NCBI RefSeq assembly: GCF_030506305.1
Contig: NZ_CP119421.1
Span: 1,604,354 to 1,668,353 of the forward strand
From: Porifericola rhodea
GTDB lineage: Bacteria > Bacteroidota > Bacteroidia > Cytophagales > Cyclobacteriaceae
DNA: 64,000 nt
Reading direction: 5' to 3'
In this document: one piece after another, positions 26,608-34,729 of the stretch
How positions within the stretch are numbered: the stretch's first letter is position 1
How the letters are laid out: the number at the start of each line of letters is the position of its first letter
Notes under the pieces: generated by a model
Told to the model about the DNA's origin: nothing
The model's database searches: none
What the model saw: the letters and a program-made list of their open reading frames with translations, nothing else
Position numbers and translations under genes: made by a program

Positions 26608-28056
26608 ATGAAAGAATTCTTAACACAGATCGTCGCGTATACCTCAGAGCATCTGATATTCTTATATGCTATCGCCATCTCTTTTATGAATTTATTTCTG
26701 GCGGCAGTGTCTATCTGGGAAACACGCAAGTATATTCATAAAAACAGCCTGGTTGATGATCATGCTATCCTTTCTTCTAATGCGGCACCTTCAATCTCAT
26801 TGCTGGTTCCTATGTATAATGAGGAAATCAATATCATTGACAGTATCCGTTCGTTGCTCTCGCTACGCTACAATAATTATGATGTAATTGTTATCAACGA
26901 TGGTAGCACCGACGACTCGCTTCACCGCCTGAAAGAGTACTTTCAGCTAATTCCTTTAGAACAATCATCAACCGGCCTTATTCCTACCCGAAAGGTTTTA
27001 GGGGTTTACAAATCAAGAAACCGCGCGTTTGGTAAACTTATCGTAATTGATAAGTTGAATGGAGGAAAAGCAGATGCATTAAATGCAGGTCTGAATATAT
27101 CTAAAAGTAAGCTGGTGGCCACCATGGATGCAGACTCTATCATAGCTCCTGATGCGCTGCTTAAAATGGTTCGTCCGTTTATGCAAAGCAAATCCAGGGT
27201 GATTGCTACCGGAGCTATTGTAAGAATTGCAAACTCATGCAAAGTAGAAGATGGAAGCCTGGTAAATGTACAGCTTCCTACAAATCTTCTTGCCCGCTTT
27301 CAGACGCTGGAATACCTGAGGGTCTTTCTGCTTAGCCGTATTGCATGGAGCAAGCTTAATGGATTATTGATTATCTCTGGTGCCTTTGGCCTTTTTGACA
27401 AAGAGATTGCTATTAAGGCAGGAGGTTATGCTACTGATACAGTAGGCGAAGACATGGAGCTGGTACTACGTATGCGACGCTACATGCACGATATTAAGCA
27501 AAAGTATAAGGTATTTTATATACCAGACCCTCTTTGCTGGACGGAAGCCCCATCTGAGTTAGGGATATTAGGACGCCAAAGAAACCGCTGGGCCAGAGGA
27601 ACCGCAGAAAGCTTATACAAACATAGAAAGGTTTTCCTTAACCCGCGCTACGGCCTTATGGGCATGCTTAGTTACCCTTACTGGTTCTTTTTCGAGTATC
27701 TGGCTCCATATGTAGAGGTGGTAGGTATACTTTACTTTATAGGTCTGGTTATTTGGGGTTCACTCAATGTTACGTACTTCTTCGCACTTCTGAGTTTGGT
27801 GTATGCATTTGCCGTATTTGTATCTATTCTTGCCCTTATCGCCGAGGAGTTTTCGTACCATAAATACAGCAAGCGTTCAGATACTGCCAAACTTGTACTT
27901 ACAGCACTTTTAGAGCCTATACTTTATCATCCCATTGTATTGGTAAATGTGCTTAAAGGCTACTTTGACCTTTTACTCGGAAAGAAAAGCTGGGGAAATA
28001 TGAAAAGAAAAGGCTTTAGAGAAGAGCCAAAAAAGAATATCAAGGTTACAGCTTAA
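26608..28056 (+). CDS. Processive-type membrane glycosyltransferase, family GT2 (PgaC/YaiP/hyaluronan-synthase-like)
   Basis: 482 residues. One N-terminal transmembrane helix (about 14-37), a GT-A catalytic domain and several C-terminal helices (about 355-465). Catalytic motifs are complete: VPMYNEE (67-73), VINDGSTDD (95-103), GGKADALNAG (152-161), D174-A-D176, GED (280-282) and Q324-R-N-R-W328. The Q-x2-RW motif marks processive enzymes that build and extrude beta-linked polymers such as poly-GlcNAc, cellulose or hyaluronan. The sugar is unknown. There is an insert between the DGS and GGK motifs. Core enzyme of the operon; followed by a small HPt-like gene after 16 bases. Confidence 0.88.
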   Translation: MKEFLTQIVAYTSEHLIFLYAIAISFMNLFLAAVSIWETRKYIHKNSLVDDHAILSSNAAPSISLLVPMYNEEINIIDSIRSLLSLRYNNYDVIVINDGSTDDSLHRLKEYFQLIPLEQSSTGLIPTRKVLGVYKSRNRAFGKLIVIDKLNGGKADALNAGLNISKSKLVATMDADSIIAPDALLKMVRPFMQSKSRVIATGAIVRIANSCKVEDGSLVNVQLPTNLLARFQTLEYLRVFLLSRIAWSKLNGLLIISGAFGLFDKEIAIKAGGYATDTVGEDMELVLRMRRYMHDIKQKYKVFYIPDPLCWTEAPSELGILGRQRNRWARGTAESLYKHRKVFLNPRYGLMGMLSYPYWFFFEYLAPYVEVVGILYFIGLVIWGSLNVTYFFALLSLVYAFAVFVSILALIAEEFSYHKYSKRSDTAKLVLTALLEPILYHPIVLVNVLKGYFDLLLGKKSWGNMKRKGFREEPKKNIKVTA

Positions 28057-28072
28057 TATTATACTAATACTT

Positions 28073-28435
28073 ATGGCAATCAAAAGCTCACTCTACAACA
28101 TTAGGGCTAAGCTACTGGAGCTCTCTCAAGGAGATTTTGTCCAGGAAAGAAAGCTAGCCAATCAGTATTTCAAATCTTTTCAGGATTTAAGAGATTTATA
28201 TGCTGTCAGCCTTATCAATCAGGATAAAAGACTACTTTTCTTTGTGTACGAAAAGTACAAACCTACACTACAGCTTCTGGACTTATCGGAGTTGGCTAAA
28301 GAGATTCAGGCTACGCTGGACCATGTGAAACAACTAAACTCAGGAGTAAGCGTGGATAAATCTGCTACGAAGGTAAAAAATTGCTGTGATCAGCTCATTC
28401 GGCAGCTTCAGCTTCATTATACATGGCTCAATTAA
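28073..28435 (+). CDS. Small helical protein resembling a degenerate HPt domain
   Basis: 120 residues, all helical in pattern. Residues 33-80 follow the HPt layout of Bacteroidetes: F-x-x-L, a conserved Asp (D51), then a helix where canonical proteins have H-K-x-K-P-T and a following Gly-Leu; here the segment is E60-K-Y-K-P-T-L with D70 at the Gly position. If this alignment is right the phospho-histidine is replaced by glutamate, so it could bind the receiver domain of the same operon (23901) without phosphotransfer. The identification is by pattern only; it may simply be an unrelated helical protein. Last gene of the operon. Confidence 0.6.
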   Translation: MAIKSSLYNIRAKLLELSQGDFVQERKLANQYFKSFQDLRDLYAVSLINQDKRLLFFVYEKYKPTLQLLDLSELAKEIQATLDHVKQLNSGVSVDKSATKVKNCCDQLIRQLQLHYTWLN

Positions 28436-28444
28436 TCATAAGTT

Positions 28445-28505
28445 AGGGTCGTTCCACAACTATAGTTGGTAGACAATACAAGCTATAAGTTGATAAAACG
28501 ACCCT
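28445..28505. terminator. Long hairpin between the GT2 operon and serS
   Basis: A 9-bp outer stem (28445-28453 with 28497-28505), with a second imperfect stem inside (CAACTATAG pairing with CTATAAGTTG). It lies between two convergent transcripts, 9 bases after the HPt-like gene's stop and 6 bases before the serS stop. T-tracts are short, so termination strength is uncertain. Confidence 0.6.
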
Positions 28506-28511
28506 TTAGAA

Positions 28512-29786
28512 TTATGAGATAATATCGAAACCAGTAAACGGCACCAGCACTTTTGGTATTTTAATTCCTTCTGGTGTCTGATTGTTCTCCAATATCGCCG
28601 CTACTATCCTCGGTAAAGCAAGCGCACTACCATTTAAGGTATGCAAAAGCTGGGTCTGGTTGTTAGCATCTTTGTACCTCAATTTTAGGCGGTTTGCCTG
28701 ATAGTTCTCAAAATTACTGGCTGAGCTTACTTCCAACCACTTCTTTTGTGCTGCGGAAAATACCTCAAGATCATAAGTTTGTGCAGAGGTAAAACCTAAA
28801 TCGCCGGCACAAAGATTAAGAACCCTGTACGGAAGTTCTAACTTCTCGAGTAGCGTACGAATGTACCTGGTCATATCTTCTAACGCCTGGTAAGAGTCTT
28901 CCGGGCGATGTATCTGCACTATTTCTACCTTATCAAACTGGTGGAGGCGGTTTAGTCCTCTTACGTGTGCTCCCCAAGACCCTGCTTCTCTTCTAAAACA
29001 CGGAGTAAACCCTACATGACGTACCGGCAGATCTTCTTCCTTCAGGATCACATTACGATAAAGGTTAGTGATAGGCACTTCCGCAGTAGGTATCAGATAA
29101 AGGTTCTCGTTCACCAACTGATACATCTGTCCTTCTTTGTCAGGTAGTTGCCCTGTGCCATAACCAGAGTCTTCATTAATAACGATGGGCGGTTGAATTT
29201 CCTGATAGCCCTCCTTTTCAGCCTCACTTAGAAAAAAGTTGACCAATGCACGCTGTAGCTTGGCTCCTTTTCCTTTATACACAGGAAAACCCGCGCCAGT
29301 AATTTTATTACCCAGCTCAAAATCTATGATATCATACTGTTCTATTAACTCCCAGTGGGGCTTAGCTGTATCCGGAAGCTCAGTTGCCTCTCCCCATTGG
29401 TCTACAACGGCATTATCATTGGCAGTTTTGCCTTCGGGTACTTGCGGCCCCGGGAGATTAGGCACATGGTATAAAAGATTGTTCAGTTCTTCTTCGTATT
29501 GCTTCAGCTGCTCGCTTAATTGCTTGCTACGCTCTTTTAAACTAGACGTTTCCTGTTTGGCAGCTTCGGCTTCCTCCTTTTTACCCTCTTTCATGAGCTG
29601 CCCTATCTTTTTGGAAACCGATTTGGAAGAAGCTAATACCTGATCCAGCTCTGTCTGCGTACTTCTGCGTTGCTGGTCGGTATCTACGATGGTTTTTACC
29701 GTCTTTTCTGCTTCGGGAAAATGCCTTTTCTGCAAACCCTCAATAGCTTTTTCCTGGTTTTCTCTTAAAAAGGAGATTTGTAACAT
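28512..29786 (-). CDS. serS: Serine-tRNA ligase
   Basis: Class II aminoacyl-tRNA synthetase, 424 residues. N-terminal antiparallel coiled-coil arm (about 28-105, rich in Glu/Lys) that contacts tRNA-Ser, then the catalytic core with motif 2 in FRREAGSWG and motif 3 in GSALALPRIVAAILENNQ. Serine-binding TAEVPITN is present. Convergent with the GT2 operon; divergent from rho. A TAATTTTG box (minus strand, 29881-29874) could be its -7 element. Confidence 0.97.
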   Translation of the reverse strand: MLQISFLRENQEKAIEGLQKRHFPEAEKTVKTIVDTDQQRRSTQTELDQVLASSKSVSKKIGQLMKEGKKEEAEAAKQETSSLKERSKQLSEQLKQYEEELNNLLYHVPNLPGPQVPEGKTANDNAVVDQWGEATELPDTAKPHWELIEQYDIIDFELGNKITGAGFPVYKGKGAKLQRALVNFFLSEAEKEGYQEIQPPIVINEDSGYGTGQLPDKEGQMYQLVNENLYLIPTAEVPITNLYRNVILKEEDLPVRHVGFTPCFRREAGSWGAHVRGLNRLHQFDKVEIVQIHRPEDSYQALEDMTRYIRTLLEKLELPYRVLNLCAGDLGFTSAQTYDLEVFSAAQKKWLEVSSASNFENYQANRLKLRYKDANNQTQLLHTLNGSALALPRIVAAILENNQTPEGIKIPKVLVPFTGFDIIS

Positions 29787-30092
29787 TTTTAAAAAATAAT
29801 TAGTTAACGAAGTAAGTTTTTTTCTTTAAAGATGTATTGTTGAACTCATGTCGACATACTAATGTTGACTATGCAAAATTATCTTATTTTTCTTGACAAT
29901 TAGCAGTGCGTAAAATATAATTGCAACATCAATTCGGACGAAAAGGTATCTTTACCCTCAGTCAGACACTTCACAACACTGCGTTGTCCTTTTGAAAAGC
30001 CTTTTATTTATTTTAAAACATTCATTCCAAATTAAATTAAGCTACGATTTTTGGTAGATGTATTTAATTTTTAGCACCACTTAATTTTTCCT
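29787..30092. other. Divergent promoter region between serS and rho
   Basis: 306 AT-rich bases without a coding frame. It holds a possible serS -7 box (29881-29874, minus), a perfect sigma-70-type promoter for rho (29893-29921) and a leader of about 165 bases before rho. In the leader a small hairpin (29973-29977 with 29983-29987) is followed by a T-rich stretch; a long leader would fit autogenous control of rho, as known in E. coli, but no detail can be shown. Confidence 0.6.
29893..29921 (+). promoter_or_regulatory. Perfect sigma-70 consensus promoter upstream of rho
   Basis: TTGACA (29893-29898), a spacer of exactly 17 bases, and TATAAT (29916-29921): 12 of 12 matches to the E. coli consensus. 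The expected transcription start is near 29928. Bacteroidetes promoters normally use TTTG/TAnnTTTG, so this site is atypical for the genome. Confidence 0.6.
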
Positions 30093-31862
30093 ATGTACAA
30101 CATTGATGAACTGCAGGTCAGGCTTCTTTCTGAGTTGAGAGAGATTGCCGAAGAGCTAGACCTAAAGAATTACAAAAAATTAAACAAACAAGATCTAATT
30201 TATAAAATACTAGATCAGCAAGCGGTCTTACCTGACGACAAACTTCCCACGAAAAAGCCCACCGAAAATAAGGAAAGTGCTCCTGAAGCCTCCGAAGCTA
30301 AAGAAACTAAACCTAAGGCTAAGTCTAAACCGAGAAGGAAACCTAACGCTAAGCCTGCAAAAGAAGAGAGCAATAGCGACAAAAGGAAGGAAGATAAAGA
30401 AGATAAGGAAGAAAAAACTAATACTTCCTCTTCTCGCCCTCGCCGCATGAACCGCGTTAATGTAACAGATGTGCCTGCTCAGGAAGAAGAAAGCAGCACT
30501 GCGCAGGATACAAGCGACCTGCTTGGCTCATTTAATATAGAAGTGGACGATAAGAACGCTCAAAAAACTGAGTCTAAAGACGACAGTAACAATAGTAATA
30601 GCCCTAGGGAGAGAGAAACTCAGAGACCACGAAAAGACTCAAATGAAAATCGAGACTCTCGCTCTGACAATAAAAAGCCTCACCGCGAGAGAGAAAGTAA
30701 TCGTGGAAGCGCTAACCAACAGCAGCAGACTGTACCTATTAAGGAGTTTGACGGATTAATAGAAAATGATGGAGTACTGGAGATCATGCAGGATGGCTAT
30801 GGTTTTCTACGTTCTTCGGACTACAACTATGTGGCAAGCCCCGATGATATTTATGTATCTCCTTCTCAAATTAAACTTTTTGGCTTAAAAACCGGCGATA
30901 CAGTAAAAGGACAGATTCGTCCGCCTAAGGAGGGTGAAAAATACTTTGCCCTGCTGAGAGTTGAGTCTGTAAATGGAAAAACCACTGACGAAATACGTGA
31001 TCGTGTTCCTTTTGAATACCTCACTCCTCTTTTCCCTAACGAAAGGCTGAACCTTCAGACCAAATCTGGTCGCTACTCTACCCGTATACTTGATCTTTTC
31101 TCTCCTATTGGTAAAGGTCAGCGGGGGATGATTGTATCTCAGCCCAAATCTGGAAAAACAGTATTACTGAAAGAGCTAGCCAACGCGATTGCTGAAAATC
31201 ATCCTGAGGTTTATCTGATGATCTTATTAATAGATGAACGTCCGGAAGAGGTAACTGATATGGCGCGTAGCGTAAATGGTGAGGTAATCGCTTCTACTTT
31301 TGATGAGCAGGCAGAGAAGCACGTTAAAGTAGCTAGCATTGTACTGGAAAAAGCGAAACGCCTGGTAGAGTCAGGCCACGATGTGGTTATACTACTGGAC
31401 TCTATTACACGTCTGGCTCGTGCCTATAACACTACCGTGCCATCCTCAGGAAAAATTCTTTCTGGTGGTGTGGATGCCAACGCCCTACACAAGCCTAAGC
31501 GTTTCTTTGGTGCAGCACGTAATGTAGAAAATGGTGGATCACTTACCATTATTGCTACTGCCCTGATTGAAACAGGTTCTAAAATGGACGAGGTTATCTT
31601 TGAAGAATTTAAAGGTACTGGTAATATGGAGTTGCAGCTTGACCGTAAGCTGTCTAACAAGCGTATCTACCCTGCTATTGACGTTCCTGCTTCGGGTACT
31701 CGCCGCGAAGATCTGCTTATGGAGAAAGAAGAACTTTCTCGTGTATGGATTCTTAGAAAACTGATGTCAGATATGACTTCTCAGGAAGCTATAGAGTTCT
31801 TACTGCAGCGAATGAAAGGTACCCAGGACAATGATGAGTTCCTGGTATCTATGAACGGATAG
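30093..31862 (+). CDS. rho: Transcription termination factor Rho with long charged insertion
   Basis: Hexameric RNA helicase that ends transcription. 589 residues versus about 420 in E. coli. Order: Rho_N domain (1-45), a low-complexity insertion (about 50-215) of Lys/Glu then Arg/Asn/Ser-rich segments, cold-shock RNA-binding domain (about 225-295; [13 protein letters not shown]), and the ATPase with Walker A SQPKSGKT, Walker [17 protein letters not shown] and Q-loop/R-loop region. Similar disordered insertions occur in other Bacteroidetes Rho proteins and may add RNA binding. Transcribed alone with a strong terminator. Confidence 0.97.
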   Translation: MYNIDELQVRLLSELREIAEELDLKNYKKLNKQDLIYKILDQQAVLPDDKLPTKKPTENKESAPEASEAKETKPKAKSKPRRKPNAKPAKEESNSDKRKEDKEDKEEKTNTSSSRPRRMNRVNVTDVPAQEEESSTAQDTSDLLGSFNIEVDDKNAQKTESKDDSNNSNSPRERETQRPRKDSNENRDSRSDNKKPHRERESNRGSANQQQQTVPIKEFDGLIENDGVLEIMQDGYGFLRSSDYNYVASPDDIYVSPSQIKLFGLKTGDTVKGQIRPPKEGEKYFALLRVESVNGKTTDEIRDRVPFEYLTPLFPNERLNLQTKSGRYSTRILDLFSPIGKGQRGMIVSQPKSGKTVLLKELANAIAENHPEVYLMILLIDERPEEVTDMARSVNGEVIASTFDEQAEKHVKVASIVLEKAKRLVESGHDVVILLDSITRLARAYNTTVPSSGKILSGGVDANALHKPKRFFGAARNVENGGSLTIIATALIETGSKMDEVIFEEFKGTGNMELQLDRKLSNKRIYPAIDVPASGTRREDLLMEKEELSRVWILRKLMSDMTSQEAIEFLLQRMKGTQDNDEFLVSMNG

Positions 31863-31883
31863 TAAATATCATAAACAAATAAT

Positions 31884-31912
31884 AAGGCTATTGACCATGC
31901 GTCAATAGCCTT
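31884..31912 (+). terminator. Terminator of rho
   Basis: A 12-bp perfect stem (31884-31895 with 31901-31912, loop CATGC) followed by a run of T. It lies about 20 bases after the rho stop. It is an intrinsic terminator, so rho transcription itself does not need Rho to end. Confidence 0.93.
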
Positions 31913-31921
31913 TTTTTTTTA

Positions 31922-33136
31922 CTACCTACCTGCTACATAGTCTTGCAGGTATAAATAAGGTTCAGTCAATTTGCCCTTGTCCGCGATTGTTGCTCGTGCT
32001 ATCATACCATCATCCTCCCCCAATAAATTAGGAAATACATGTTTGATTAGGTTTTCTCCAAACGAGCGAGAAGCGTCACGAGGTAGTTCAGAAGGCAGGT
32101 TATCAATTGCCATAACACTTACAAACTTATTATTGGCGTACGGTTCTTCCACCACAGTATCTTGCTCAGGATTATAGTCGTAAACAGGCTGCTCTATGGT
32201 AGAAGGTTGCTTGGTAGAAGGTATAGACCCCTCAATATCACAAGTAATATCAGCAATGACCTTTATTCTAAAATTATCAGTCAGCATATCTTCTCGTTGA
32301 AATAATACCGGTGCACGATGATCCCAAAAAGCTCCGGCTATAAACAAGTCTGTATGCTTGGTGTACGGCAGAAAACCTGGCTCAAACTGTTCTGGATGAT
32401 TAAAAAACTCCTGTCGTCTAAAGCTACCGCCTCCCTTTTTTATATTATAATCTGTTACCATCAGCTGTGTATATACCGCTTCGTCAAAAGATGTATTCAG
32501 ATACTCCTGAGGAGATACCTTACGAATACCTACACCATTAAGCACCTCCATAGCTCCTTTGGCTACTCTGCCTGCTCCAGTTACTGCTATTTTAACTGGA
32601 GGCAGCTTAATTTTTGCGTATTCTGTTTTCAGATCTTCAAGGTCATAGCAATCTTTTGCACGGCGAATGTTGAAGAGCTTCATTTTCTGTCCAAACGTAT
32701 ATAGGCCGTTATAGGCACCTACAATACCCGCAAAACGACCAAACGCTACAATACGGTTGCCTTTACCGTTGGTTAGCTTTTCGTAATCAATTAAGCGAAT
32801 ATTCTTTTCAAGAATTTGCTGAAGCAGCTCTCTGTTGTAGGGCTGTTTTTTTATGGTATGGGAGAAGAAGAGGTAGGTCTTATTAGACAGTAGTTCGGGA
32901 ATTGGCACTTCTTTTACACCAAGCATAATATCGCAATGACTGACATCATCTACCAGAGGAATACCTGCCTCCTCGTACTGGGCATCAGTAAAACATCTTC
33001 TCTCACTTCGCTGGCAATATACCTTTAGGTGAGGGTACTGCTTTTGTACCTCTACCGCCTGGTCTGGTGTAAGTGTGACTCGGCTATCTACCGGTACTTT
33101 TCCTTCTCTTATCAGGGCTATGTGTGTTTCACGCAT
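31922..33136 (-). CDS. Saccharopine dehydrogenase (L-lysine-forming type, LYS1-like)
   Basis: 404-residue Rossmann enzyme of the alanine dehydrogenase/saccharopine dehydrogenase group. N-terminal IALIREGKVPVDSRVTLTP, middle IMLGVKEVP, SHTIKKQPYN and LIDYEKLTN motifs, and nucleotide-binding VTGAGRVAKGA (about 185-195) fit the NAD-dependent, lysine-forming enzyme that joins lysine and 2-oxoglutarate into saccharopine. With the LYS9-like enzyme, DUF1338 protein and ALDH7 within 9 kb, it points to lysine degradation. The organism has DAP-type murein enzymes, so a fungal-type synthesis role is unlikely. Alternative: another AlaDH-like oxidoreductase. Confidence 0.75.
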   Translation of the reverse strand: MRETHIALIREGKVPVDSRVTLTPDQAVEVQKQYPHLKVYCQRSERRCFTDAQYEEAGIPLVDDVSHCDIMLGVKEVPIPELLSNKTYLFFSHTIKKQPYNRELLQQILEKNIRLIDYEKLTNGKGNRIVAFGRFAGIVGAYNGLYTFGQKMKLFNIRRAKDCYDLEDLKTEYAKIKLPPVKIAVTGAGRVAKGAMEVLNGVGIRKVSPQEYLNTSFDEAVYTQLMVTDYNIKKGGGSFRRQEFFNHPEQFEPGFLPYTKHTDLFIAGAFWDHRAPVLFQREDMLTDNFRIKVIADITCDIEGSIPSTKQPSTIEQPVYDYNPEQDTVVEEPYANNKFVSVMAIDNLPSELPRDASRSFGENLIKHVFPNLLGEDDGMIARATIADKGKLTEPYLYLQDYVAGR

Positions 33137-33232
33137 AAAAATGTTGTTTATAATATTTACTTACTTCATTAAGGGTTGCTAATATTAAATGCGTTCATTC
33201 GTTTAATTAGTGTACGAATCTATCAAAAATCT

Positions 33233-34642
33233 ATGCCTGGAAAAACCAAAACTTTTTACGAACGCTTTAGCAGCTGGACCAGAAATTCTATTACGCTGCG
33301 TATTGTTTCTATCGGTATTCTGGTACTGCTGCTACTGATCCCCAGCTCTATGATAGAAAGCCTTATCCGTGAGCGGCAAAATTACCGCCAACAGGCTATT
33401 CAGGATGTTAGTGCCTCTTGGGCTGATGCACAAATTATAGGAGGTCCAATATTAACGCTGCCCTATAGAACAACTTATGTCAACAGTGAACAACAATTAA
33501 CAGAAACTGTAGCATACGCTCATTTTTTACCTGATGATCTCAATATCAGGGGAGAGGTTTCACCAGAAAGCCGTAAGCGTGGTATTTACGAAGCTGTAGT
33601 TTATCGCTCAAGCTTGAGCTTTGATGGTAGTTTTTCTCAACCCATGTTGGAAGTTGTAGGTTTGTCAGAAAAAGATGTGATTTGGCATGAGGCATTTATT
33701 TCGTTAGGCATACCAGATATGCGAGGCATAGAAGAAAAGATAGAGCTTAACTGGAATGGAGCAAGCTATCCTTTTTCACCGGGCACCGGCCCCTCTCAAA
33801 TACTAGCCTCAGGAGTGAGAGTAAGCATACCCCTGGATAGCGCCTTGCATAATTTCAACTTTAAGTTTGAACTTAAACTTAATGGCAGTAGCTCTTTGAG
33901 CTTTCTTCCTCTGGGCAAAAATACAAACGTAAGCATACAGTCTGACTGGGGCAACCCTAGTTTTGTAGGCGCCTTTTTGCCGGACTCTCATCAGGTAAAT
34001 GCAGAGGGCTTTAAAGCGAACTGGGAAGTACTACACCTTAACCGTAATTTCCCTCAGGTTTGGAAAGGGGAACAGTACAGCTTTTCACTTCAAGGTTTAG
34101 CTTACGAAAAGGCTTCTCCCGATTATTATGTTGAGCCTAATTTAGCAAATAGCAAATCTTACAGCTTTGGAGTAAACTTACTTATGCCGGTAGATGAGTA
34201 CCAAAAAAGTATGCGCTCTGCTAAGTATGCCATCATGTTTATTGCCCTGACCTTTCTTACCTTCTTTTTTGTAGAGATACTAAATCGTAAGCGCATACAC
34301 CCCATTCAGTATTTACTGGTAGGGTTGGCGCTTTGCCTGTTTTTTACGCTATTGCTGGCCATTTCTGAGCATAGTAGTTTTAATATCGCTTACATTATAT
34401 CGTGTATTGCAGTAAGCGCGCTAATCGCTGTTTATGTACAGGCTGTTTTTAAAGATAAAAGGCTAAGCAGCCTGCTGATTTTATTACTTCTACTGATGTA
34501 CGGCTTCATTTTTACTCTGCTCCAACTACAAGATTATGCATTACTGATCGGTAGTATTGCTCTCTTCATTATACTGGCAGTAGTCATGTATATTTCCAGA
34601 AAAATTGATTGGTACGCGCTTTCAGAACAAGAGGATGATTAG
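33233..34642 (+). CDS. creD: Inner-membrane protein CreD
   Basis: 469 residues from MPGKTKTF at 33233; the frame extends 19 codons upstream from a TTG but lacks a reason to start there. One N-terminal transmembrane helix (about 22-42), a periplasmic domain (about 43-345) with the family features SASWADAQIIGGPILTLPY and SLSFLPLGKNT, then a helical C-terminal membrane domain. CreD in E. coli belongs to the CreBC regulon and affects envelope integrity and colicin tolerance; no creBC is here. Divergent from the LYS1-like gene, 87 bases upstream of the LYS9-like gene. Confidence 0.87.
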   Translation: MPGKTKTFYERFSSWTRNSITLRIVSIGILVLLLLIPSSMIESLIRERQNYRQQAIQDVSASWADAQIIGGPILTLPYRTTYVNSEQQLTETVAYAHFLPDDLNIRGEVSPESRKRGIYEAVVYRSSLSFDGSFSQPMLEVVGLSEKDVIWHEAFISLGIPDMRGIEEKIELNWNGASYPFSPGTGPSQILASGVRVSIPLDSALHNFNFKFELKLNGSSSLSFLPLGKNTNVSIQSDWGNPSFVGAFLPDSHQVNAEGFKANWEVLHLNRNFPQVWKGEQYSFSLQGLAYEKASPDYYVEPNLANSKSYSFGVNLLMPVDEYQKSMRSAKYAIMFIALTFLTFFFVEILNRKRIHPIQYLLVGLALCLFFTLLLAISEHSSFNIAYIISCIAVSALIAVYVQAVFKDKRLSSLLILLLLLMYGFIFTLLQLQDYALLIGSIALFIILAVVMYISRKIDWYALSEQEDD

Positions 34643-34729
34643 TGTACGATACTGGTTTCTATTATCGTTCTTTTATTGAAATATGTGTAAATTCTGGTAT
34701 GTTAGAATGCAGATATTAACCCAAAGAAT

